Source: Spyradosoma sp004558035 (GTDB lineage Bacteria > Verrucomicrobiota > Verrucomicrobiia > Opitutales > UBA953). From it: a DNA stretch of 64,000 nucleotides. The DNA lies in contig NZ_JBNPNH010000003.1 in assembly GCF_050314555.1 (NCBI RefSeq), positions 1 through 64,000 on the forward strand, written 5' to 3'. Under the pieces are notes generated by a model. That model worked only from the letters and a program-made list of their open reading frames with translations, searched no databases and was not told where the DNA came from. A program made the translations under genes and the position numbers. Below, piece after piece: positions 8,388 through 16,426 of the stretch (positions within the stretch are counted from its first letter, which is position 1; the number at the start of each line of letters is the position of its first letter).

Positions 8388-8751
8388 GACGCGGACGCGA
8401 CGGAACGGCGGCGCGCACGGGAGCGAAAAAACAGGGATTTCGGGGATTTTAAGGGATTCGATCCGGCCCCGCGAAGCGCCCCGCCGAAGCGGGATTGAAG
8501 TTTCCGTCCGCGGATTTCGTCGGGCAAGCGGGACGCTTACCCTCCTATTATCAAAAAATCTGCGAAAATCTGCGTCATCTGCGGGAAAAGTTTGTGCGGG
8601 CGGATTTCCGAGGAAGCAGTTGGAAAGCCGCCTTTCCCATATAAACTTTCTTTAACTTCCTTTACCTTCGCGGTTTTTCTTTGCGTTCTTTGCGTTAAAG
8701 AAGTTTGTATCCGCAGATTTCCGAGGGCAAGCGGGACGCTTACCCTTCCAC
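8388..8751. repeat. Intergenic region made of dispersed repeat elements
   Basis: No gene is seen in this ~360-bp gap. It holds two direct copies of a ~38-bp element ending in GGGCAAGCGGGACGCTTACC (8511-8546 and 8709-8748). It also has a block whose reverse complement shares a 29-base identical core (8430-8458) with 20700-20728, and phrase-like text such as CTGCGAAAATCTGCGTCATC and TTTGCGTTCTTTGCGTTAAA. Related fragments occur near 20.2 and 25.8 kb. Confidence 0.7.
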
Positions 8752-8785
8752 AAAAAAAGCCCGCGGGGTGCGGGACCTCGCGGGC
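8752..8785 (-). terminator. Terminator of the pilB-pilT-gspE-gspF operon
   Basis: GC-rich hairpin (GCCCGCGGGG at 8759-8768 pairing with CTCGCGGGC ending 8785), followed on the minus strand by seven T (A-run 8752-8758). It lies 26 bases past the gspF stop. Confidence 0.85.
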
Positions 8786-8811
8786 GTTTTCGCGTCGGGA
8801 ACGCGGCGGAA

Positions 8812-10038
8812 TCAGCCGCCGGTCATCGTCTTGATGACGGAGATGATCGGCAGGAACATCGCAACGACGATCGTGCCGACGACGACCGCAAGGAAGACGA
8901 TCAGCAGCGGCTCGATGACGGAAGTGAGCGCGCCGACGGCGTTGTCCACTTCTTCGTCGTAGTTGTTCGCGACGCGGTTGAGCATTTCCGGAAGCTGGCC
9001 GGTTTCTTCGCCGACCTGCACCATGGAGCAGACCATCGGCGGGAACACCTTCGCCTGTTCGAGCGGCGCGGCGAGCGTGTCGCCGTCGCGGACGCGGTCG
9101 TGAACTTTTTCGAGCGCCTCCTGAAGAACGACGTTGTCGAGCGTTTCCGTGGTGATCTTCATCGCCTGCAGAATCGGGACGCCGGAGGACATCAGCGTGC
9201 CGAACGTGCGGCAGAAGCGCGAGACGGTGACGACCTGCAGGAACGTGCCGATCTTCGGCATGCGGAAGAGCACGCGGTCGCGGAGCGCGGTCATCTTCGG
9301 GTTCTTGAACATGAAGCGGATGCCGAAGACGAGCACGGCGATGATCGCGAGCGTAAGGATCCAGTGGTCGCGGAGCGCGTTGCCGATGCTCATGACGAAC
9401 GCCGTCAGCGCGGGCATATCGCCGCCCTGAGACGCGATCATGGACTGGAAGGACGGAACGACGAACGTGAGCAGCACGTAGACGATGACCGCCGCGACCG
9501 TGACGACGACGCACGGATAGACCATCGCGGACTTGACCTTCTTCTTGATGCGTTCGGACTTTTCCTGGAACGAGGCGAGACGGTCGAGCACGGTGTCGAG
9601 CACGCCGCCGGCCTCGCCCGCCTTGATCATGTTGACGTAAAGGCGGTCGAACATGCGCGGGTACTGCGAGAGCGAATCCGAGAGCGAATTGCCGGACTGG
9701 ATGTTGTCGCAGATGTTGTCGAGCGCGGTCTTGAAGTTCGGGTCGCGTTCCTGTTCGGCGAGAATCTGCGTCGCGCGCAGCAGCGGCAGGCCCGCCTGGA
9801 GCAGCGTGGCGAGCTGGCGCGTAAAGACCGTGAGCTGCTCCGTCGTGATCTTCTTGTTGAAGGCCTGCGTCTTCTTGCCGGACTTCTTTCCGAAGGAAAA
9901 TCCGTCTTCGGCGATGGAGGAGACCATGAGGCTCTTGCGCGTGAGCGCGGCGCGCGCCTGCTCTTCGTTGACGGCCTCGACGGTGCCGGAAACCTGTTTT
10001 CCCGAGCCGTCGATTGCTTTGTATTTAAATTTTGCCAT
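8812..10038 (-). CDS. Type II secretion/type IV pilus inner-membrane platform protein (GspF/PilC)
   Basis: A 408-aa polytopic platform protein that couples the assembly ATPase to the pilus or pseudopilus. N-terminal MAKFKYKAIDGSGKQVSGTV is the family start. Two T2SSF repeats follow: the first contains FTRQLATLLQAGLPLLRATQ (about residues 73-92) and the second FCRTFGTLMSSGVPILQAMK (about 275-295). Hydrophobic segments lie near 170-195, 220-240 and 375-400. Last gene of the pilB-pilT-gspE operon, starting 32 bases after the gspE stop. No pilin, secretin or prepilin peptidase gene is in the window, so pilus and secretion system cannot be distinguished. Confidence 0.93.
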   Translation of the reverse strand: MAKFKYKAIDGSGKQVSGTVEAVNEEQARAALTRKSLMVSSIAEDGFSFGKKSGKKTQAFNKKITTEQLTVFTRQLATLLQAGLPLLRATQILAEQERDPNFKTALDNICDNIQSGNSLSDSLSQYPRMFDRLYVNMIKAGEAGGVLDTVLDRLASFQEKSERIKKKVKSAMVYPCVVVTVAAVIVYVLLTFVVPSFQSMIASQGGDMPALTAFVMSIGNALRDHWILTLAIIAVLVFGIRFMFKNPKMTALRDRVLFRMPKIGTFLQVVTVSRFCRTFGTLMSSGVPILQAMKITTETLDNVVLQEALEKVHDRVRDGDTLAAPLEQAKVFPPMVCSMVQVGEETGQLPEMLNRVANNYDEEVDNAVGALTSVIEPLLIVFLAVVVGTIVVAMFLPIISVIKTMTGG

Positions 10039-10070
10039 GGGTTTGGAGGGGTGTCTGATGAACGGTTGAA

Positions 10071-11753
10071 TTAGGTATACTTTAAGACTTCTTCGATGGT
10101 GGTCAATCCGTCAAAAATGCAGCGCAGCCCGTCGTCGCGCAGCGTGCGCATGCCGTTTTCGATCGCCTTCTGCTTGAGGACGAGCGTCGGCGCCTTCTTG
10201 GTGATGAGCTCGCGGACGGCGTCGTTGATCATCATCAGCTCGAAAAGCCCCTGTCGGCCCTTGTAGCCCGTGCGGTTGCACTCGGAGCAGCCCTTGCCGT
10301 AGAAGAACTGCTTTTCGGCGATTTCGAGCGGATCGACCTGAAGCATGTTGATGACGGCCTGGTCGGGCTCGTACGCGGTCTTGCAGGAACGGCAGATGCG
10401 GCGCAGCAGTCGCTGGCCGAGCACGCCTTCGAGCGACGCCGCGATGAGGAACGGCTCCAGGCCCATATCGACGAGTCGCGTGACGGCGCCGGGCGCGTCG
10501 TTCGTGTGCAGCGTGGAAAGCACGACGTGCCCCGTGAGCGCCGCCTGGACGGCGATCCCGCCGGTCTCCTGGTCGCGGATTTCCCCGACCATGATCGTGT
10601 CCGGGTCCTGACGGAGGAAGGAACGCAGCGCGGACGCGAACGTGAGCCCGACCTGGTGGTTGATCTGCACCTGCATGATGCCCTCGATCTCGTATTCGAC
10701 CGGGTCTTCGGCGGTGAGGATCTTCACGTCCACGGTGTTCACTTCGCGGAGCGCGGAATAAAGCGTCGTCGTCTTGCCGGAGCCCGTCGGTCCCGTGACG
10801 ATGAAGATGCCGTTCGGCCGGTTCACAAGCTCGCGGATGCCGCTCATGATCTCGTCCGTCATCGTGAGGTTTTCGAGGTCGAGGTTGACGACGCCCTTGT
10901 CGAGAATACGAAGCACGACGGATTCGCCGAACTGCGTCGGGAGCGTGGAGACACGGAGGTCGATCGGGCGCCCGCCGACGGTGGTCTTGATGCGGCCGTC
11001 CTGCGGAATGCGGCGCTCGGCGATGTTCAGACCGGACATGACCTTGACGCGCGCGGTGACGGAGTTCGCAAGCGACTTCGGCGGCGGCGCCATTTCGTAG
11101 AGCGCGCCGTCGATGCGGTAGCGGATGCGGAACTGATCTTCGAACGGCTCGAAGTGAATGTCGGACGCCTTCGCCTTGACGGCCTCCTGCAGCACGACGT
11201 CCACGAAGCGGATAATCGGCGCCTGATTGGCGGAATTGGAAAGCGCGTTCTCGTCGTCCCCGCCGAGGTCGAGCCCCTCGATTTCGCTCAGCACCGCGTC
11301 CATCGACGAATTTTCTTCGCCGTAGTACTTGATGATGGCGTCCTCGACCTTCGCAGGATTGCACACGGAGAATTCGACGGAATCGCGGCCGAGCAGAAAC
11401 GCGACGTTCTGCGCCGCGGGGAAGTTGAAGGGATCCTTGGCGAGAAAGTAAATCTGGTCCGCGTCCGCCTTGTAGGGCACGATGCCGTATTTGTGCGCCT
11501 GCTCCGCCTTGAGGATGCGGATGAGGCTGGCGTCGATGGCGTCGGGAACGTCGGGAACGCAGGAGACGCCGATCCGCTCCGCGACGACTTCAAGAATCTC
11601 GTCGCGCGTGAAGTATTCGTTGTCCTCGACGACGTCCGTGAAGGGCTTGCCGGTTTCGTCGTGCTCCGTCCAGCATTCCTTGAGCTGCTCCTCGGTGACT
11701 TTCCCGGTGTCCTTCAGGTAGGTGATCAGATCTTCGCTGTGCTCGTCAAACAT
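10071..11753 (-). CDS. GspE/PilB-family assembly ATPase (second paralogue)
   Basis: A 560-aa cytoplasmic hexameric ATPase. It has an N-terminal GspE_N domain (about residues 1-150), then a RecA-like core with Walker A GPTGSGKTTTLYSAL (about 320), Asp box ILTAEDPVEYE, Walker B DPDTIMVGEIRD and His box TLHTNDAPGA. The zinc-binding CRSC...CSEC tetracysteine motif is at about 462-495, as in extension ATPases. It is paralogous to the upstream pilB at 12906-14633 but has a different N-terminus. Having two extension-type ATPases in one operon with pilT suggests separate machines or substrates; the labels are interchangeable on sequence alone. Confidence 0.92.
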   Translation of the reverse strand: MFDEHSEDLITYLKDTGKVTEEQLKECWTEHDETGKPFTDVVEDNEYFTRDEILEVVAERIGVSCVPDVPDAIDASLIRILKAEQAHKYGIVPYKADADQIYFLAKDPFNFPAAQNVAFLLGRDSVEFSVCNPAKVEDAIIKYYGEENSSMDAVLSEIEGLDLGGDDENALSNSANQAPIIRFVDVVLQEAVKAKASDIHFEPFEDQFRIRYRIDGALYEMAPPPKSLANSVTARVKVMSGLNIAERRIPQDGRIKTTVGGRPIDLRVSTLPTQFGESVVLRILDKGVVNLDLENLTMTDEIMSGIRELVNRPNGIFIVTGPTGSGKTTTLYSALREVNTVDVKILTAEDPVEYEIEGIMQVQINHQVGLTFASALRSFLRQDPDTIMVGEIRDQETGGIAVQAALTGHVVLSTLHTNDAPGAVTRLVDMGLEPFLIAASLEGVLGQRLLRRICRSCKTAYEPDQAVINMLQVDPLEIAEKQFFYGKGCSECNRTGYKGRQGLFELMMINDAVRELITKKAPTLVLKQKAIENGMRTLRDDGLRCIFDGLTTIEEVLKYT

Positions 11754-11772
11754 AACGGTGTGGCGTTGGGGG

Positions 11773-12858
11773 TTAGTAATTCATTTCGCGCAGTTTCTGC
11801 CGCATTTCGTCCGGCTCCTGCGCGTAGGTGATCGCCTCGGCGGGCTCGATGACGCCCTCTTCGACGAGGTTGAACAGGTGCCCGTCGAGCGTGCGCATGC
11901 CGAGCGCGCCGCCGGTCTGGATTTCCGAGGTGATGCGGTAGGTCTTGTTGTCGCGGATGAGCGCGGACGTCGAGTCCGTGTTGACCATGATTTCGTAGCC
12001 CGCGACGCGCCCGCCTTCCTTGCGGCGGCAGAGCACCTGCGAGATGACGGCGACGAGCGACGAGGCGAGCTGCATGCGGATCTGCTCCTTCGTGTCCGCC
12101 GGGAACGCGTCCACGATGCGGTCCACGGTTCTCGCCGCGCCCGTCGTGTGCAGCGTCGCGAAGACGAGGTGCCCCGTTTCCGCGGCGGAGACGGCGGCGG
12201 TGATCGTCTCGAGGTCGCGCATTTCGCCGACGAGGATGATGTCCGGGTCCTGGCGGAGCGCCGCGCGGATCGCGTCCGAGAACGTCGGCACGTCGCGCCC
12301 GATTTCGCGCTGGGTGACGACGGAACGCTTGTGCTCGTGGAAATATTCGATCGGGTCTTCGATCGTGATGATGTGGCGCTCCTCGTGCTCGTTGATCCAG
12401 TTGAGCATCGACGCGAGCGTGGTCGATTTGCCCGAGCCCGTCGGTCCCGTGACGAGAATGAGCCCGCGCTGCCGCATGAGCAGCGACTTCACCTTGTCCG
12501 AAAGCCCGAGCTGCTCGAGCGTGAACATGTCGTGCGGGATCTGGCGCAGCACGATGCCGTAGGCGTTCGCGTCGCCGAAGCCGCTGCGCGCCTTGAAGCA
12601 GCTGACGCGGAAACGCGCCTTGTTCCCGAAGGAAAAGCCGAAGTCGCAGCCGCCCAGTTCCTCGAGGCGCTTCAGATGGTGCGGCGGCGTGATTTCCTTG
12701 ACCATCGCCTCCGTGTCCTCCGGCGTCAGCGGAACGCCTTCGACGGGAACCATGCTCCCGGCGATGCGCAGCACGGGAGCCTGGTCCACGTGCAGGTGCA
12801 GGTCGGAAGCTTTTTCGGCGACCACGAGGTCGAGCAGATCGTTCAAAAGATAATTCAT
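11773..12858 (-). CDS. pilT: Twitching-motility/retraction ATPase PilT
   Basis: A 361-aa RecA-like ATPase that powers pilus retraction. It starts MNYLLNDLLDLVVAEKASDLHLHVDQAP, the standard PilT N-terminus. Walker A GPTGSGKSTTLASML is near residue 134, followed by Asp box TIEDPIEYFHEHKRSVVTQREIG, Walker B DPDIILVGEMRDLET, and the AIRAALR motif. It lacks the tetracysteine and N-terminal extension of PilB/GspE. The start is taken at the ATG with AAAGG 12 bases upstream; the longer upstream frame overlaps pilB. The presence of a retraction motor favours a type IV pilus for this operon over a pure type II secretion system. Confidence 0.93.
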   Translation of the reverse strand: MNYLLNDLLDLVVAEKASDLHLHVDQAPVLRIAGSMVPVEGVPLTPEDTEAMVKEITPPHHLKRLEELGGCDFGFSFGNKARFRVSCFKARSGFGDANAYGIVLRQIPHDMFTLEQLGLSDKVKSLLMRQRGLILVTGPTGSGKSTTLASMLNWINEHEERHIITIEDPIEYFHEHKRSVVTQREIGRDVPTFSDAIRAALRQDPDIILVGEMRDLETITAAVSAAETGHLVFATLHTTGAARTVDRIVDAFPADTKEQIRMQLASSLVAVISQVLCRRKEGGRVAGYEIMVNTDSTSALIRDNKTYRITSEIQTGGALGMRTLDGHLFNLVEEGVIEPAEAITYAQEPDEMRQKLREMNY

Positions 12859-12905
12859 TTTTTCAAAAGCCTTTCTGTATCGTTTCTTGGTGTCCGCGGG
12901 AACGC

Positions 12906-14633
12906 TCAGTCGACGCTGACCGTCGTCGAGAGCACTTCCTCGATGGTCGTGATGCCGGCGGCGATCTTGCGGATGCCGTCCTCGCGCATCGTGCGCATGC
13001 CGAGGTCGCGCACCTTGCGGCGCAGATCGACGAGCGTCGCGTTCTGGTAAATCATTTCCTGGATCTCCTCGTTCACGAGGAAGAGCTCGAACACGCCGCG
13101 GCGCCCGCGGTAGCCGGTGTCGTGGCACTTCACGCAGCCGCGGCCCTTGCGGAAATTCGTGTCCGAAAGGTCGCTGACGGTCATGCCGATCGAAATCAGC
13201 TCCTTTTCCGTCGGCGTGTAGGATTCCGAACAGTCCGGACAGATGCGGCGCACGAGGCGCTGCGCCAGCACGCCGCGCAGCGACGCGGAGACGAGGAACG
13301 GCTTCACGCCGATGTCCACGAGTCGCGAGACCGCGCCGGGAGCGTCGTTCGTGTGCAGCGTCGAGAACACCATGTGACCGGTCAGCGACGCATTGACCGC
13401 GATTTCCGCCGTCTCCAAGTCACGGATTTCACCGATCATGATGATGTTCGGCGCCTGACGGAGCATGGAACGCAGCGCGGACGAGAACGTCATGCCCACT
13501 TCGCGACGCACCTGCACCTGGTTGATGCCCGCCATCTGGTATTCGACAGGATCCTCGACCGTGATGATCTTGCGGTCCGGCTGGTTGATGTAGTTGAGCG
13601 CCGAATACAGCGTCGTCGATTTGCCCGAGCCCGTCGGTCCCGTGACGAGGAAGATGCCGTCCGCGCCCGTGATGATCTTCATGAAGACCTCCTGGTCGTC
13701 GGAGAAGAAGCCGAGCTCCGGAAGCCCCAGCTTCAGCCCTTCCTTGTCGAGAATACGCATGACGATCGATTCGCCGTAAACCGTCGGGAGCACCGAGACG
13801 CGCAGGTCCACGTCCTTCCCGCCGACCTGGATCTGAATGCGGCCGTCCTGCGGAATGCGCTTTTCCGCGAGCGAGACGTTCGCCATCAGCTTCAGGCGCG
13901 CGATGATCGACGCCTGCAGGCGCTTCTGCGGATTCTCCACTTCCTGCAGCACGCCGTCGATGCGGTAGCGCACGCGGAAACGCTTCTCCAGCGGCTCCAT
14001 GTGAATATCGGACGCGCGCCGACGGATCGCCTCCGTGATCAGCTTGTTGACGTACTGAATGATCGGCGCGTCTTCCAAGCGCGCGTTCTTGTCGTCGTTC
14101 CCGGGAATCTTGACGTCCGAGCCGCTCGGATTGTCTCCGAAAATCTCGCTCAGCGAGCCGTCGCCCTGCGTTCCCGCGGAATCGTAGGCGGCGAGCACCG
14201 CCTCCTTGATCTCGTCCGGCGGCGCGACCTTGAAATTGAGCGTCTTGCCGACGAGGCGCCCCAGCTCGTCCATCGCCTCCATCGCCAGCGGGTCGCCGAT
14301 GACGACGAGCAGGAACGAGCCTTCCAGCTGGAGCGGCAGCACGTTGTAGCGCAGCGCGGCGTCCTGCCCGACGATCTGCAGCGCCTCGTCCGTCGGGCGC
14401 ACCTGCGAAAGATCCGCGGTCTCCATGTCGAACTCTTCGGCGAGCGCGGAGGAAATCGCCTTCCACGTCGTGTAGCCTTTTTCGACGAGCAGCCGGAGCA
14501 CGGCCTCGTCCGCTTCGCTTTCGCGCGTGCCTTGTCCGAGCACTTCCTGACGCGCGACGCCCACCGTGTCGGGGCTCACGAGCTCTCGGTCCTGAATCAG
14601 TTGAACAACGTAATCGTCGGCGGAAAAAATCAT
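12906..14633 (-). CDS. pilB: Type IV pilus extension ATPase (PilB/GspE)
   Basis: 575 aa, first gene of the motor operon. An N-terminal GspE_N domain (about residues 1-160) is followed by an acidic linker (SGSDVKIPGNDDKNARLEDA) and the RecA-like core. The core has Walker A GPTGSGKSTTLYSAL, Asp box TVEDPVEYQMAGINQVQV, Walker B IIMIGEIRDLET, and His box TLHTNDAPGAVSRL. The zinc motif is CPDC ... CVKC. The segment before Walker B reads RQAPN rather than the common RQDPD of the paralogue; the catalytic Glu is intact. The gap to pilT is 47 bases. Confidence 0.92.
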   Translation of the reverse strand: MIFSADDYVVQLIQDRELVSPDTVGVARQEVLGQGTRESEADEAVLRLLVEKGYTTWKAISSALAEEFDMETADLSQVRPTDEALQIVGQDAALRYNVLPLQLEGSFLLVVIGDPLAMEAMDELGRLVGKTLNFKVAPPDEIKEAVLAAYDSAGTQGDGSLSEIFGDNPSGSDVKIPGNDDKNARLEDAPIIQYVNKLITEAIRRRASDIHMEPLEKRFRVRYRIDGVLQEVENPQKRLQASIIARLKLMANVSLAEKRIPQDGRIQIQVGGKDVDLRVSVLPTVYGESIVMRILDKEGLKLGLPELGFFSDDQEVFMKIITGADGIFLVTGPTGSGKSTTLYSALNYINQPDRKIITVEDPVEYQMAGINQVQVRREVGMTFSSALRSMLRQAPNIIMIGEIRDLETAEIAVNASLTGHMVFSTLHTNDAPGAVSRLVDIGVKPFLVSASLRGVLAQRLVRRICPDCSESYTPTEKELISIGMTVSDLSDTNFRKGRGCVKCHDTGYRGRRGVFELFLVNEEIQEMIYQNATLVDLRRKVRDLGMRTMREDGIRKIAAGITTIEEVLSTTVSVD

Positions 14634-14800
14634 AGTCGAGCCTGAAAATCTGTGAACTGGATGGGGAAAAACTTTGGTTGGCGTTCGGCGTTCCCGAACA
14701 GGGTAAGAATGCCGGAATTTCTAACAGGTCCTCCCCTCCCGCGCAACAAAATTGAACACGAAGCCCTTCTCGCGCGCGCGAAGGCGGCCCCAGTTTGCTT

Positions 14801-14829
14801 TTGCAAAAGAGGCGGAATTGCGTCAGCAT
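14801..14829 (+). promoter_or_regulatory. Candidate promoter of dnaB-bamA-skp
   Basis: TTGCAA (14801-14806) and CAGCAT (14824-14829) with a 17-base spacer, 19 bases before the dnaB ATG. The -10 box is weak. Confidence 0.4.
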
Positions 14830-14848
14830 CGGGGACTTTCCTTTTCAC

Positions 14849-16426
14849 ATGTCCGATTCCGAACAAGCGCCGTTTTTCGAGCCCGACGAAATGCCCGCAG
14901 AAGTTCCCCTGCCGGAGCCTCCGCCGGAGCGGAGCGCCGCGCCCGCGGCGGCGTTCCCGCGTCCGCGCCGTTCCCGCAGGGACGCGCCCGCGTTCGGCGA
15001 GGGCGCGACGTCGGTCTTCGCGGACCGGATTCCGCCGCACAGCGTCGAGGCCGAACAAGGGCTGCTCTCGGCGATTCTGCTCGACGGCGGCGGCGACATT
15101 CTGGCGGAATGCCAGACGCAGAAAGTCGTTCCCGAGACCTTTTTCCGCACGGAGCACCAGCTCATCTACGAAGCGATTTCCGCGCTCAGCAACGCGGGAA
15201 CGGGCGTCGATTCCATCACCGTGCTCACGAAGCTCGCGGAGCTCGGCAAGCTCGAAGCCGCCGGCGGTCCCGTCTATCTGCGCGAGCTCGAAAACAAGGT
15301 GGCGACGACGGTGCACGCGCCGCACTGGCTCGAAATCGTCAAAGAAAAATATTTCCGCCGCAAGCTGATCGCGACCTCGGTGCAGACCGTCGAGCGCGCG
15401 TTTTCCGACGGCGACGACATCCGCATGATTCTCGACCGCGTCGAGAAGGCCTTTTTCGAAATCGCCGGCGACAACGTGCAGGATTCCGCGGAGAGCACGG
15501 ACCAGACCGGTCCCGGCGGCCTCACGGCGCGCACGATGGAGATTCTGCGCCAGATGGAAAAGAACCGCGGCGCGATTCACGGCGTGCCGACGGGCTTCAC
15601 GACGCTCGACCAGATGACGTTCGGCTTTCACCCGGGCCAGATGATCGTCGTCGCAGCGCGCCCGGGCATGGGAAAGACGTCCATCGCGCTGAACTTCATC
15701 GAGGCGGCGCTGTTCGACAGAAAGCGCGAAGCCGCGGGAACGCCGCCGCGCACGGTGCTCATGTTCAGTCTCGAAATGACGCGCGAGGACCTGATGCTGC
15801 GCCTGCTCGCGTCGAAGTCGCGCGTGAATCTGCGCAACATCCAGAAGGGCTTCGCGCAGCAGGGCGACACGCAGAAGCTCTTCGAGGCGAAGAAGGATTA
15901 CGAAAAGCGCAAGCTGATCATCGACGACGTCGGCGGGCAGACCATCATGGAAATCCGCGCGAAGGCGCGCCGCATCCACGCGCGCACGCCGCTCTCGCTC
16001 ATCGTCATCGACTACCTGCAACTCATCAACGGCACGGATTCCCGCATGCCGCGCGAACAGCAGATCGCGGAGGCGTCGCGCTCCATCAAGGCGATGGCGA
16101 AGGAATTCGGCGTGCCGATCATCGCGCTCGCGCAGCTGAACCGCGATTCCGACAAGGAAGACCGCAAGCCGCGCGCGAGCGACCTGCGCGAATCCGGCTC
16201 CATCGAGCAGGACGCGGACGTCATCATGCTCATCGACATCAAGCGCGGCGGGCAGCGCAAGTCGCCCACCGAAGACGAAGAGGAACGCCAGCGCGACGTG
16301 CGTGAACGCGTCCTCATCATCGCCAAGCAGCGCAACGGTCCGACGGGTGACATCCCGCTTTACTTCCACAGCAACATCACGCGTTTCGAAACCCCCGCGA
16401 CCAATATCAGCGAACCGAATTACTGA
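14849..16426 (+). CDS. dnaB: Replicative DNA helicase DnaB
   Basis: Hexameric 5'-3' helicase at the replication fork, 525 aa. An unusually Pro/Arg/Ala-rich N-terminal tail (about residues 1-55) is followed by DnaB_N (IPPHSVEAEQGLLSAILLD ... HQLIYEAI), a linker, and the RecA core. The core shows Walker A VAARPGMGKTS, VLMFSLEM, Walker B LIVIDYLQLI, and the ALAQLNRDSDKEDRKP/RESGSIEQDADV motifs. The start at 14849 is chosen over an ATG 18 codons upstream because it begins the conserved acidic tail. The stop overlaps the bamA start (TGATG), giving translational coupling of a replication gene to envelope genes, which is an odd pairing. Confidence 0.94.
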   Translation: MSDSEQAPFFEPDEMPAEVPLPEPPPERSAAPAAAFPRPRRSRRDAPAFGEGATSVFADRIPPHSVEAEQGLLSAILLDGGGDILAECQTQKVVPETFFRTEHQLIYEAISALSNAGTGVDSITVLTKLAELGKLEAAGGPVYLRELENKVATTVHAPHWLEIVKEKYFRRKLIATSVQTVERAFSDGDDIRMILDRVEKAFFEIAGDNVQDSAESTDQTGPGGLTARTMEILRQMEKNRGAIHGVPTGFTTLDQMTFGFHPGQMIVVAARPGMGKTSIALNFIEAALFDRKREAAGTPPRTVLMFSLEMTREDLMLRLLASKSRVNLRNIQKGFAQQGDTQKLFEAKKDYEKRKLIIDDVGGQTIMEIRAKARRIHARTPLSLIVIDYLQLINGTDSRMPREQQIAEASRSIKAMAKEFGVPIIALAQLNRDSDKEDRKPRASDLRESGSIEQDADVIMLIDIKRGGQRKSPTEDEEERQRDVRERVLIIAKQRNGPTGDIPLYFHSNITRFETPATNISEPNY

